A DNA stretch of 57,392 bases, taken from Helicobacteraceae bacterium (GTDB lineage Bacteria; Campylobacterota; Campylobacteria; Campylobacterales; SZUA-545). Location: contig JAIRWX010000006.1 of NCBI GenBank assembly GCA_031268655.1, positions 1 through 57,392 of the forward strand, written 5' to 3'. Shown one piece after another: positions 17,818-26,469 of this stretch. How positions within the stretch are numbered: position 1 is the first letter of the stretch; each line of letters opens with the position of its first letter. The notes beneath the pieces are model-generated. The model worked only from the letters and a program-made list of their open reading frames with translations. It was not told the DNA's origin and did not search any database. Both the position numbers and the translations under genes were made by a program.

Positions 17818-19335
17818 ATGACGATACAAAAACCGTCGCCAAAAAAATCGATTGAAATCGCCGCGATCGCTACGGCGACTACGATTTTTTGTATATTTCA
17901 AGCCGTAGGCGTAGGGCTGCCTATTATTGAACGAATTATCGCAAGCATAGCGTTAATATGGTTTGCAAGATATTATAAGATCGTCGCGATCGCGATCTTT
18001 ATTGTTTTTGTCGTTCCGCTGTTTTATCTTCCGGCGGGTTTTGAATACGGCGCGCCTACGTCCGGTTATATAGCGGCGGTTTTTGAAACCAATCCTAACG
18101 AAACCGCCGAGTTTTTATCCATCTTGCCGATTCGCAACTTTTTCTATCCGGCGGCGCTGCTCGCGGTTCTTGCTTACGCGCTCTTTTGGCGGCGGCTGTA
18201 CCCCCCCCCCCCCCCCCCCAACGGACAAGTAAGCGGGCATGCGAAAACAGCCGCGCTTATCGTAATAATTATCACGCTGTTTTTTAGCTCGATACCATAT
18301 AGGTTTTATCGGGCGATCTATAAAAGTTATGTCGCGTACGCCGATCTAATCGCCAAAGCCGAAGCTACCCCAATAAAAAAGTATGAAATCATAAAACGCG
18401 CCGACGCCGCAAATAAAGATATTCGCATCGTCGTTATAGGCGAAAGCGTTCGCAAGGATTATTTAAGCGTTTATGGTTATCCGCATCAAACCACGCCGTT
18501 TTTAGATAACGCCAACGGCGTATTTATCGACAAAATGATCGCCGCCGGTCCAAGCACAATGGCGTCGCTTTCGCGAATGCTTACCGCTAAAGAAAACGGA
18601 CAGATCGACTGGTCGCGTACAATCGTAACGCTTGGCTCTCAAATAGGGTATGAAACCTATTGGATTTCCAACTCAGGCTTTGCAGGTAAGACGGCTACCG
18701 CGGTTTCGCTGATCGCTTCGAGAAGCGATCGTTCGATATTTCTAAATACGGCGGGAAGCGTTAATTCAGGCGCGGTTGACGACTTTGCGGCGCTGGGAAA
18801 ATTCGACGAGATATTGCAAACGCCCGCACAAACTCCAAAGCTGGTATTTATACACATGGCGGGTTCACATTCGGAGGCTTGCAACAGGCTTTACGGCTTT
18901 CCAAACAGATTTAACTTACCATACGGCGAAGAGCATAACTGCTATCTCGCTACGATAGATAAACTAGATAGTTTTATTAAAGCCCTGATCGATCAAACAA
19001 AGCGGCAAAAATTAAGCTGGTCGCTTATCTACTTTTCCGATCACGGACAAGAACACTACGGCGATAAAAAACAAATTGGATTAAGACATGGCGGCAGGGC
19101 AAAACAGAGCTATGAAGTTCCCCTGTTTTTGCTGGACGACAACGCGACCGAGCATATAGTAATCAAACGGCAAATCAGCGGACTGCATCTAATCGATCTC
19201 GTAGCCTCGTGGCTTGGGGCGGAGACCGACAGAACAGATTCGCGTTATACCTTTACGGATTTCCTCGAGGATAGCGCTATCGATACCTCTAACGGCGCTT
19301 TTGACAATCTAAAGGACGATCCCGCGCTTTATTAG
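17818..19335 (+). CDS. EptA-like phosphoethanolamine transferase with a phase-variable C19 tract
   Basis: A membrane enzyme of the sulfatase superfamily that most likely transfers phosphoethanolamine to lipid A or core sugar. About five helices (residues 1-165) precede a periplasmic domain. That domain has IVVIGESVRKDYLSVYGYP, TTPFLDN, a likely nucleophile threonine in GPSTMASLSRML, HMAGSH, and FSDHGQEHYG. Codons 128-134 (Tyr then six Pro) hold 19 consecutive C bases. With 18 C the frame ends after 137 residues; with 20 C after 156. Both lose the catalytic domain, so the gene is in the ON frame here. AGGG precedes the ATG. The length (505) fits the family. Confidence 0.9.
   Translation: MTIQKPSPKKSIEIAAIATATTIFCIFQAVGVGLPIIERIIASIALIWFARYYKIVAIAIFIVFVVPLFYLPAGFEYGAPTSGYIAAVFETNPNETAEFLSILPIRNFFYPAALLAVLAYALFWRRLYPPPPPPNGQVSGHAKTAALIVIIITLFFSSIPYRFYRAIYKSYVAYADLIAKAEATPIKKYEIIKRADAANKDIRIVVIGESVRKDYLSVYGYPHQTTPFLDNANGVFIDKMIAAGPSTMASLSRMLTAKENGQIDWSRTIVTLGSQIGYETYWISNSGFAGKTATAVSLIASRSDRSIFLNTAGSVNSGAVDDFAALGKFDEILQTPAQTPKLVFIHMAGSHSEACNRLYGFPNRFNLPYGEEHNCYLATIDKLDSFIKALIDQTKRQKLSWSLIYFSDHGQEHYGDKKQIGLRHGGRAKQSYEVPLFLLDDNATEHIVIKRQISGLHLIDLVASWLGAETDRTDSRYTFTDFLEDSAIDTSNGAFDNLKDDPALY
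18201..18219 (+). repeat. C19 homopolymer, slipped-strand phase-variation tract
   Basis: Nineteen consecutive C (poly-G on the other strand) within the coding sequence of the EptA-like gene, between membrane segments and before the catalytic domain. Long G/C tracts of this kind switch surface genes in Campylobacter and Helicobacter by slipped-strand mispairing. No other homopolymer of comparable length was noticed in the window. Confidence 0.93.
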
Positions 19336-19343
19336 CTTACGGC

Positions 19344-19349
19344 TATAAT
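19344..19349 (+). promoter_or_regulatory. TATAAT -10 element just before the GT9 gene
   Basis: A perfect TATAAT ends six bases before the ATG at 19356, in the 20-base gap after the EptA-like stop. Transcription would begin at or next to the start codon, giving a leaderless message. No Shine-Dalgarno sequence is visible before this ATG, which fits that reading. Confidence 0.5.
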
Positions 19350-19355
19350 CCGTCG

Positions 19356-20321
19356 ATGAAAATTTTATGTATTCAACTTCGGCAGATGGGCGACGCGGTA
19401 ACGACCACGCCAGCCGTTAGACAACTGCGCGCGCTTTATCCGCAGGCGGAGATTGTTTTTATGAGCGAAAAGCTGGGCGCGAATGTTTATCAAAACAGTC
19501 CGCGTATATCGCGGCTGTGGATTGTCCCGCGCAAATTTTCCGCTTGGGCGTTTGTTAAGCTGCTTTGGCGGGTTTACCGCGAGCGTTTTGATATAACTAT
19601 CGATTTTTTTTCCAATTCAAAAAGCGCTCAGATTGCCTTTGCAAGCCGCGCTAAAAAGCGCATAGGCTTTGACTTTCGTTTTCGCCGCTACGCATATACG
19701 CGCCGCATAAATATTGACGGCGTAACGGAGTATGCGCCAAGATCGAAAAATCGCCTGATCGAATCGCTTGGCGGCGATATAAACGACGATAAAATCGAGT
19801 TTTTTATCGATCCCTCGGCGCAAAAAGCGGCGAAAGAGTTTACGGATAAATACGATTTTGGCGATAATACAATCGCCTTTTGCGTCGTATCGCGGCGCAA
19901 ATATAAACTGCTCGATCCAGCGTTCTGGGCGGAGGTTGGCGACGCGCTGATCGCGGCGGGATATAAGCTGTGGTTTGTTTACGGACCGAACGAGAAACCG
20001 ACGGCGAGCGCCGTTTTTGAGCGCTTAACAAGACAAGAGGGCGCGATAATCGATTACAATATGCTCAACGTTCAGGAGCTAAGAGCCATATTGGAGCGCT
20101 GCGCTCTCTACGCGGGCAACGACGGAGGAAGCAAGCATTTAAGCGTCGCGGCGGGGATCGCAAGCGTTACGGTTTTCTCGGTTGTTCGCGCCGAAGATTG
20201 GACGCAAACAGGCGACGTCGCTTTCCAAATTGAAGACGGCGTTCAGCCGCAAGCCGTGATCGCCGCTTGTTTATCTATTTTGCGCAAAAAGAGAGGACAA
20301 AATAGTGAAGGTCGAAGTTAG
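19356..20321 (+). CDS. GT9 heptosyltransferase-like protein
   Basis: A GT-B family 9 enzyme, the family of ADP-heptose:lipopolysaccharide heptosyltransferases, acting on the cytosolic face. Seen: IQLRQMGDAVTTTPAVRQLRALYP at the N-terminus (the positions of LGDxxxxTPxxxxL), PQAEIVFMS, and the donor site GNDGGSKHLSVAAGI with VTVFSV. At 321 residues it is of normal length. A second GT9 gene (waaF) lies at 22652, so this one may be a heptosyltransferase III or IV type. It overlaps the DUF6165 gene by 17 bases. Confidence 0.87.
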   Translation: MKILCIQLRQMGDAVTTTPAVRQLRALYPQAEIVFMSEKLGANVYQNSPRISRLWIVPRKFSAWAFVKLLWRVYRERFDITIDFFSNSKSAQIAFASRAKKRIGFDFRFRRYAYTRRINIDGVTEYAPRSKNRLIESLGGDINDDKIEFFIDPSAQKAAKEFTDKYDFGDNTIAFCVVSRRKYKLLDPAFWAEVGDALIAAGYKLWFVYGPNEKPTASAVFERLTRQEGAIIDYNMLNVQELRAILERCALYAGNDGGSKHLSVAAGIASVTVFSVVRAEDWTQTGDVAFQIEDGVQPQAVIAACLSILRKKRGQNSEGRS

Positions 20322-20676
20322 CAACGGCGAAATCATAGATAAATTAACCATTTTGGTTATCAAGTCCGAGCGCATAAAAGACGCAAATAAACGCGCAAAT
20401 ACGCAAAAAGAGTTAGCCCTATTAAAACAGGCGAGCGAAAATATTATTTCGCAAAACGATCCGCTCTATTTGGAGCTGTTAAGAATTAACGCCGAGCTTT
20501 GGGAGATTGAAGATCAGATACGCGAATGCGAGCGGCGAAAAGATTTTGGCGATCGTTTCATACAACTAGCGCGATCGGTCTATATAAAGAACGATCGCAG
20601 AGCCGAAGTGAAAAAGCTAATCAATTTGCAAACAAACTCCAATCTGATCGAGGAGAAAAGTTATGAAACCTATTAA
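20305..20676 (+). CDS. DUF6165 family protein
   Basis: A 123-residue soluble protein with the features of DUF6165, a family often found in lipopolysaccharide loci. Seen: SNGEIIDKLTILVIKSERIKD, then NAELWEIEDQIRECE, then an ARSVYIKNDRRAEVKKLIN block, ending EEKSY. It is mostly helical. The GTG start at 20305 is inside the previous gene and has GAGAGGA upstream. The function is unknown; position suggests a partner of the neighbouring heptosyltransferase. The stop shares bases with the oppositely oriented deacetylase stop (TTAA). Confidence 0.8.
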   Translation: MKVEVSNGEIIDKLTILVIKSERIKDANKRANTQKELALLKQASENIISQNDPLYLELLRINAELWEIEDQIRECERRKDFGDRFIQLARSVYIKNDRRAEVKKLINLQTNSNLIEEKSYETY

Positions 20677-21614
20677 CGCGTCGCTTGCGCGGCAAGCCGC
20701 CCCATAGTTACGCTTTGAAATCCGTATCTTTCATTAAGTTCTCGATAATAGCAACATAATTTTTCCAGCGCGCCGAGCTTTTCGTCCGTAAAGCGCCCAA
20801 ACTCGTGCGGGTGCCACCATATATGATAAATCAAGCCGTTTTTTGCGGCGTAAAGCATATGTTTTTTGATGCGCTCGATGCGCGCCAAAACGCCTATTGG
20901 CGCTCTTTGCGATTTTATATTCGGTCGCCAGTGTTCGCTACCCCAAACATTGATAATCAGATCGTCAAAAAGATCGCTTATCGGATATGCGCGGTCGTTA
21001 AAAAGCGGAATATATCGATCGATATTGCGCAACGTTTTACTACGCTTATAGCGATCCGCGCCGCGATAGCAGATAATATTAAACTCTTTGCAAACGCTCA
21101 GATAATCTCGATTGCATTGATTTCTGGGAAAAATTATCGTTCGAAACTCTATATGTTTTTCATTCGCGATCTTGATCGCCTCGCTTAGATCGGCGCGAAA
21201 ACTTTCTATCGTCTGTCCCTCCGCGAGCGCGTTATAGTGCGAAAGCGTATGCGTGGCGATCTCGTGATTATCTCTCTGCTTTATGTCGTTAATAATTTCG
21301 GGCGCGAAATGGTAGCGATTGTCGGTGAAATTGTTTATATTTTCTATGTAGCATCCGTAAGGAGAAATGTTTTGGTTTGCGTAATTTGGCGTAAACGCGG
21401 GAATATGAGACAACATTTCCTCTCTGTTTTTCAGAAACAAAAATCCTACAGCCGCTACCGTCGCGCCGATAGCGTATTTATCAAAAATATCAAGCGTTTT
21501 CGGCATAGCGCTATGCACGTCCAAAATAGCGTCGCCGTAGCTTTCGATTGTTCGGTTCTCCCGCACGCCCCACATCAGCTCGAAGTCAAGCGAAATAATA
21601 AAATGTCCGTTCAT
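20673..21614 (-). CDS. Polysaccharide deacetylase family protein (NodB-like)
   Basis: A carbohydrate esterase 4-type metal-dependent deacetylase. The ISLDFELMWG motif gives the catalytic/metal aspartate, EIATHTLSHY the HxxxH metal pair (about residue 118), and PRNQCN the next conserved loop. A late WWHPHEFG contributes the distal histidine. No signal peptide is seen, so it may act on a cytosolic or lipid-linked intermediate. It begins right after the neighbouring GT4 stop (no gap) and ends tail-to-tail with DUF6165, overlapping by four bases. N-deacetylation of an envelope glycan is inferred. Confidence 0.82.
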   Translation of the reverse strand: MNGHFIISLDFELMWGVRENRTIESYGDAILDVHSAMPKTLDIFDKYAIGATVAAVGFLFLKNREEMLSHIPAFTPNYANQNISPYGCYIENINNFTDNRYHFAPEIINDIKQRDNHEIATHTLSHYNALAEGQTIESFRADLSEAIKIANEKHIEFRTIIFPRNQCNRDYLSVCKEFNIICYRGADRYKRSKTLRNIDRYIPLFNDRAYPISDLFDDLIINVWGSEHWRPNIKSQRAPIGVLARIERIKKHMLYAAKNGLIYHIWWHPHEFGRFTDEKLGALEKLCCYYRELNERYGFQSVTMGRLAAQATR

Positions 21615-22652
21615 CTAAATTCCTTTATCGTTATTTATATCTTTTGCCGTTATCGAAAGATAAAGTTTCATATATTCGCTCGTCATATTTTCGGACGAAA
21701 ATAGATATGACTTTTCTTTTGCCGCCGACACGATAGCGCTTAAATCGGCTTTAAGCGCTTTTTCTATCGCCGTTTTTATCGCCCCAGCGTCTTTTGGCGG
21801 AACGAGAAAACCGGTTATATTATGCGCGATTAGATCGGGTATGCCGCCTACGTCGGAGGCGATAATGGGAACTTCCAAGCGCATCGCGTCGATAAGCGTC
21901 GAACCCAGCCCCTCTTGCAGGGAGGGAAAAACAAAAAGATCGAACGCCGCGATATAGTCGGCGACGTTGTTTTTGAAACCGAGAAAATATACGTTATTCA
22001 ATCCTTCCGCGCTTTGCTTTAATTTCGCTTCGTCCTCGCCCTCTCCGAGAAAAACGAACGCCAAATCATCGCGTTTTAGCATACGCGCCGCGTCGATAAG
22101 ATAGCGCTGTCCCTTATATTCCGCCAATGCGCCGATTGAGCCGATTATTGTTTTGCCCGCAAACGCTTTTCGTATCTCCTCGCATTTTTGCGAATTTGGC
22201 GCAACATCGCAGGCGGCGCTTAAAATTACCGATACGTTTAGCGATGGATCGTATGATAGTAAGATTTCTTTGATCGCCTTTGAGATTGCCGCGACGGCAC
22301 TCGCTTTTTTATATACGACTCTCGTTTTTGGCTTAAGCGCGTTTAACACGCGGCGCGTGATAATATACGGCGTTTTTCTCAATATATTTTCGATCCATGC
22401 CCAACGCGCCGCTTTTGCCTCGTGGGCGTGCAGCAGATCGCTTTTAATCGCGCCGATGTGTCCGCTGAAAAAATAGTTCGCGAAATACAATTCCAGCGAT
22501 TTTATATCTCTCAAACGCTCGATTAAAGGCGAATCTTTGCGGCAAACAAGCGTCTGTTTTATATCCATTTTTGCAAGCTCTCTGATTAGCAGTTCCGTTT
22601 GCCTTTCGCCGCCGCGAAATCCGCGAGCTAAATTGATATGTGCGATACGCAT
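21615..22652 (-). CDS. Glycosyltransferase family 4
   Basis: A GT-B transferase of 345 residues: INLARGFRGGERQTELLIREL at the N-terminus (glycine-rich acceptor loop), IGSIGALAEYKGQRYLID and FLGEGEDEAKL in the donor domain. EGLGSTLIDAM occupies the usual ExxxxxxxE position, with Asp in place of the second Glu, followed by SDVGGIPDLI. Its ATG overlaps the waaF stop by one base, so it is translationally coupled to waaF. Specificity is unknown; a core or O-chain sugar transferase is likely. Confidence 0.85.
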   Translation of the reverse strand: MRIAHINLARGFRGGERQTELLIRELAKMDIKQTLVCRKDSPLIERLRDIKSLELYFANYFFSGHIGAIKSDLLHAHEAKAARWAWIENILRKTPYIITRRVLNALKPKTRVVYKKASAVAAISKAIKEILLSYDPSLNVSVILSAACDVAPNSQKCEEIRKAFAGKTIIGSIGALAEYKGQRYLIDAARMLKRDDLAFVFLGEGEDEAKLKQSAEGLNNVYFLGFKNNVADYIAAFDLFVFPSLQEGLGSTLIDAMRLEVPIIASDVGGIPDLIAHNITGFLVPPKDAGAIKTAIEKALKADLSAIVSAAKEKSYLFSSENMTSEYMKLYLSITAKDINNDKGI

Positions 22653-23644
22653 TAGCCGTCCGTTAGTTTATATAACGCTTCCATTACCATTTGCGGCGTT
22701 ATATTATTAAGGCAGTTTGTATGCCCAAGCGGACAAACTCGCTCAAAGCATGGCGAGCAGGGCAGGTTGAGCGAAACAATCGTTTTTTTATCGGTCAGCG
22801 GCGGCGTGTAATCTGGAGTGGACGAGCCGTAAATTGCCGTTATTTTTACGCCCGTAGCCGCTCCGATATGCATAAGTCCGCTATCGTTGCAAATCGCCGT
22901 TTGCGCCAAAGATATTAAGTCGATCGCGTCGGTTAGCGTCGTTTTGCCGCATAGATCGACCGCTTGCGAAGCGATCGCGGTTATTTTCGCGCTTATCGCC
23001 CGATCGTTAGACGATCCGAATATCCAAACGGCGTAGTTATCCGCGATTAACCTATTGGCAAGATCGCCGAAGTTTTCCGCCGACCAGCGCTTTGCTTCGC
23101 CGTACTCCGCGCCGACAAACAGCGCCGCGATCGGCTTTGCCGCGTTTAGCTTAAGCTTTTTTAACAATTTTTCTCGGTTGTTTTGATCGACCGACAGCGC
23201 GGGAAATTGCGGCGCGGCGGTTATATCGTCTAGCGCCAGATATTTTTCTATCATCGTCGGCTTTTTGCTATGCGTTTTTTTTATATCGTTTATAACGCCA
23301 AAACGCATTTCTCCAAGCAGTCCGCTGCGAATTGGAATATGCGCGAAAAAGGGGATCAAAGCCGATTTGAACGTGGTCGGCATAACGATAGCGCGATCGT
23401 AACGTTCCGATCGCAGTTTTTTGCCCAACGTATAGCGTTTTTTAAGTCCAAACTCCCCATGTTTTATATCCAAAAGGATCGTCTTTCGTACCTCGCTCAT
23501 TCGCCCGCAAATATCCAGCGCCCATTTTGGCGCTACAACGTCGATGATCGCGCTAACGCCGTAGCGGGTTTGTAGCGCTTTGAACAGCGTTTGCGCTATT
23601 ACCATATCGCCGATCCAGCTCGGCGCGACGATCAAAAGTTTCAC
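22652..23644 (-). CDS. waaF: ADP-heptose:LPS heptosyltransferase II WaaF
   Basis: Adds the second L-glycero-D-manno-heptose to the inner core. The 330-residue GT9 protein has APSWIGDMVIAQTL (acceptor loop), VDVVAPKWALDI, and the AIVMPTTFKSALIPF segment typical of WaaF. GAEYGEAKRWSAENFGDLA and the donor site CNDSGLMHIGAATG follow, then the PCSPCFERVCPLGH cysteine cluster common in this subfamily. It overlaps pseI by four bases upstream. This links core assembly with pseudaminic acid synthesis on one transcript. Confidence 0.92.
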   Translation of the reverse strand: MKLLIVAPSWIGDMVIAQTLFKALQTRYGVSAIIDVVAPKWALDICGRMSEVRKTILLDIKHGEFGLKKRYTLGKKLRSERYDRAIVMPTTFKSALIPFFAHIPIRSGLLGEMRFGVINDIKKTHSKKPTMIEKYLALDDITAAPQFPALSVDQNNREKLLKKLKLNAAKPIAALFVGAEYGEAKRWSAENFGDLANRLIADNYAVWIFGSSNDRAISAKITAIASQAVDLCGKTTLTDAIDLISLAQTAICNDSGLMHIGAATGVKITAIYGSSTPDYTPPLTDKKTIVSLNLPCSPCFERVCPLGHTNCLNNITPQMVMEALYKLTDG

Positions 23645-24678
23645 GCGATTGACTTAGCCGTAATCGCTTCGCCGCGCGAAATATCTTTAGCGGCGAATGA
23701 ATGCAAAACGCGGGGCAGCTCTTTGGGCGCTAATCCGTATCCCGGGCGGATAACCCGCGTATTGTCGCGCATAAAAGGCTCGCCTTTTTTTATATCTTTG
23801 ATCGCGTAAATCGATCGACGGAAAATCCTGTTTCTCGTCTCGCCTTCGGCGCGTTTAATTCCTTCCGCGCCCAACGTTTTCCACGCCTCGATAGCCGCTC
23901 GTTTCAGATCGCTTAACGCCGACGGATCGATGGAAAACGCGCTATCGGGCGAAGCAAGACTGCGATCGGGCGTGAAATGTTTCTCAATCAACGTCGCGCC
24001 CAGCGCCACGCCGGTAACCGCCGCGCTCAAGCCAAGCGTATGATCCGATAGCCCAACTTCGGTATCGAAGCGTTTTTTAAGATAGGCGATTGTCCGCGTA
24101 TTCGCCGCCTCGATCGGCGCGGGATATTCGCTGACGCAGTGTAGGAGGGCGATCTGCGTCGCGCCGTTTGACCGCGCGATCTCCAACGCCTCGCCGATCT
24201 CCTCTTCGCTGGACGCTCCCGTAGAGATAATCAGCGGTTTTTTAGTTTTCGCAGCCGCCGCGATCAGCTCAAAATCGACTATCTCAAACGAGGCGATTTT
24301 ATAGGCGCTCGCGTTCAGGCTTTCAAGCAGATCGACGCAAGCGGCGTCAAACGGCGAGCTGAAAATGGTAACGCCGATCTCTTTGGCGCGTTCAAACAGC
24401 GCTTTGTGCCAGACAAACGGCGTATAGGCTTCCCTGTACAGATCGTAGAGCGTTCTGCCGTCCCATAAGCCGCCGCGGATCATAAAATCCTCTTTATCGC
24501 AATCGATCGTAAGCGTATCAGGCTCATAGGTTTGTATCTTTACCGCGTCCGCGCCCGCCGCCTTCGCCAGATCGATCGCCTTTAGCGCGTTTGCGAGCGA
24601 TCCCGCGTGATTTGCGCTCAGTTCGGCGACAATATACGGCGGGTTGTTTTCGTTGATTTCACGGCTGTCTATGATCAT
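23641..24678 (-). CDS. pseI: Pseudaminic acid synthase PseI
   Basis: Condenses phosphoenolpyruvate with 2,4-diacetamido-2,4,6-trideoxy-L-altrose to give pseudaminic acid. The NeuB-type barrel shows PYIVAELSANHAGSL, DAVKIQTYEPDT and the PseI-typical GLWDGRTLYDLY. FSSPFDAACVDLL, GLSDHTLGL and IEKHFTPDR follow. A C-terminal SAF (antifreeze-like) domain fills the last 60 residues. The ATG at 24678 gives 345 residues starting MIIDSREIN; further upstream codons would extend into pseG for no reason. It sits 23 bases after pseG. Confidence 0.93.
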   Translation of the reverse strand: MIIDSREINENNPPYIVAELSANHAGSLANALKAIDLAKAAGADAVKIQTYEPDTLTIDCDKEDFMIRGGLWDGRTLYDLYREAYTPFVWHKALFERAKEIGVTIFSSPFDAACVDLLESLNASAYKIASFEIVDFELIAAAAKTKKPLIISTGASSEEEIGEALEIARSNGATQIALLHCVSEYPAPIEAANTRTIAYLKKRFDTEVGLSDHTLGLSAAVTGVALGATLIEKHFTPDRSLASPDSAFSIDPSALSDLKRAAIEAWKTLGAEGIKRAEGETRNRIFRRSIYAIKDIKKGEPFMRDNTRVIRPGYGLAPKELPRVLHSFAAKDISRGEAITAKSIA

Positions 24679-24701
24679 CTGTATGCTCCGAATATGCGCA
24701 A

Positions 24702-25769
24702 TTATCGCAAAGCCGCGCTTTGTATTTCGTCGCAAATACGCGCCGCGCCCGTTCCGTCGCATATATTAAACGCCGCCTTTTCACGCGATCTCACCCGCGC
24801 CTCGTCGATGCGCGAAAGAGCGTCGCCGATTGTATTTTCGGCGAAGATCGCGCCCGCCGCGCCAAGTCGGGCTAGGTTTTCGCGCTGGTTGTCCGCCGCC
24901 GCCATAGTAACGGAGGCAAGCGCGAGGCAAGCGCGCTCGTAGCTGCCCACGCCAAGCGCGCCAACGCCTAGATCGGCTCGCAAAATCAGGAGCGGCATAT
25001 CTCTAGCGTCGAAACGCCAGTCGATTCGCAAACCAAGTTTTCGCCCCAGCTTTTCGTTCTCGGCTATATGCGGCGCGCGCGCGCTCAAAACCGCTACGAT
25101 CGCCGCGTCGTTAAAGGGGCTTGCCGCGAGCGCTTTGAGCGCTTCGCCGGTTAAATTTGCCAAATCGATCCCGCCCATAGAGAGTAAAACGACTCGCGGC
25201 GGAAAACGGCGCGGAAGCGCGAGCGCGCGGTAACGTCCGTAGTCCGGACTTAGCGGCGCGAAAGCCGAGCCGCACAAAAGCCTGCATTGTTTGGAAACCA
25301 GCGACAGATAGTCGTTTGTTTCGCGCATATAAGCGCCGTCGATCAGCAGATCGCAATCGTGAGCGCGATCGGCTAAATCGTCCAAAACGGCGATCTTACG
25401 CGCAAACGGACGCATAGCGCTTTCGTAGCGGCGATCAAGCGCGTAGGAATCGACCAGAAGCAGATCCGCGCCGCCAAGCTCTCTTAACGCCGCCTTGCTT
25501 TGTACAATCTCTTCCTCTAAAGATACGCCAAGCCAAGCCAAATGTTTGGGCTTTGCGGCGTTCGGCTTACAAGCGGTTTTCGGTCGCGGCAGCCTAATCG
25601 CGTCAAAATTTGCCGACGCGAGCCAGCTTAGTCCGTTTGATTCCAGATCGCGACAGATAAAAGTTATCCGCGATCCGCGCGATCGAAGCGCGGCGGCGAT
25701 ATTCATAGTTCTTGAAAGATGTCCAAAGCCAATCGCTAACGAGCTATCGACGCGGATCGCTATTCGCAA
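24702..25769 (-). CDS. pseG: UDP-2,4-diacetamido-2,4,6-trideoxy-altrose hydrolase PseG
   Basis: Releases UDP from the pseudaminic acid precursor, just before PseI. The 355-residue GT-B-like hydrolase has the N-terminal RVDSSLAIGFGHLSRTMNIA, including the catalytic-loop histidine in GFGH. LLVDSYALDRRYE and VLDDLADRAHDCDLLIDG follow, then LLSMGGIDLANLT. The C-terminal GVGALGVGSYERACLALASV recalls the family's GGSSxxE-type donor loop, but the sequence is altered there. It overlaps pseF by ten bases. Confidence 0.9.
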   Translation of the reverse strand: MRIAIRVDSSLAIGFGHLSRTMNIAAALRSRGSRITFICRDLESNGLSWLASANFDAIRLPRPKTACKPNAAKPKHLAWLGVSLEEEIVQSKAALRELGGADLLLVDSYALDRRYESAMRPFARKIAVLDDLADRAHDCDLLIDGAYMRETNDYLSLVSKQCRLLCGSAFAPLSPDYGRYRALALPRRFPPRVVLLSMGGIDLANLTGEALKALAASPFNDAAIVAVLSARAPHIAENEKLGRKLGLRIDWRFDARDMPLLILRADLGVGALGVGSYERACLALASVTMAAADNQRENLARLGAAGAIFAENTIGDALSRIDEARVRSREKAAFNICDGTGAARICDEIQSAALR

Positions 25770-26434
25770 GCGAGCGCCTTAAACATCGCTTCGGCGCGAA
25801 GCCAGTCGGAGGGCGAATCAATATCTTGCACCCGCCTTTTATCGATCAAACAGCCTATAGTTCTCGAGTTAAAGATCGACCTGCCCTCCAAAAAAGCGCC
25901 CGATCGCCCAAAGCAAAAATGCGCCGCGTCGTGAAACGCCTCCTCCAAATCCTGCGATCGCCTCTGCTCATATTCGCGCCAGATTGAGCTGACGCGCCCG
26001 TTTTCATCCATTTTCAAGGCGCGAAAGATCGGCGATTCATAAGCCGCGATCGACAGCGCGAAATCCGCGTCTTCGAGCGTTTGCGCGGCGTTCCTAAGAT
26101 CTTGCGGCGATACAAACGGCGCGGTGGCGTAGATCAAGCAGGCGCGATCCGCGCCGCCAACCGCTTTGATCGCGTGCGCGACGACGGGAACAACGCCGAC
26201 AAAATCGTCGCTAAGTTCCTCAGGGCGCATAAACGGGACGCTCGCGCCGCTCGATCTGGCGACGTTCGCGATCGTTTCGTCGTCCGTCGATACGATTATG
26301 TCGTCGAAAACGCCGCTTTGTATCGCCGCCTCGACGGAGTAGGCGATAATGGGTTTGCCGCAAAATGGACGGATATTTTTACGCTTGATACGTTTACTGC
26401 CGCCTCTGGCGGGAATCACGGCGATTGTTCTCAT
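25760..26434 (-). CDS. pseF: Pseudaminic acid cytidylyltransferase PseF
   Basis: Activates pseudaminic acid to CMP-Pse using CTP. The 224-residue nucleotidyltransferase begins AVIPARGGSKRIKRKNIRPFCGKPII, the classical CMP-sugar synthetase signature. VSTDDETIA and FMRPEELS follow, then a PseF-like ATAPFVSPQDL. It is the first gene of the minus-strand pse-waaF run. pseB, pseC and pseH are not in the window. CMP-Pse may feed flagellin glycosylation or a surface glycan; the neighbours favour a glycan, but this is inference. Confidence 0.93.
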   Translation of the reverse strand: MRTIAVIPARGGSKRIKRKNIRPFCGKPIIAYSVEAAIQSGVFDDIIVSTDDETIANVARSSGASVPFMRPEELSDDFVGVVPVVAHAIKAVGGADRACLIYATAPFVSPQDLRNAAQTLEDADFALSIAAYESPIFRALKMDENGRVSSIWREYEQRRSQDLEEAFHDAAHFCFGRSGAFLEGRSIFNSRTIGCLIDKRRVQDIDSPSDWLRAEAMFKALACE

Positions 26435-26469
26435 AGCGCGATCTTAGCCGTCGGACGGCGCGAGCGCGA

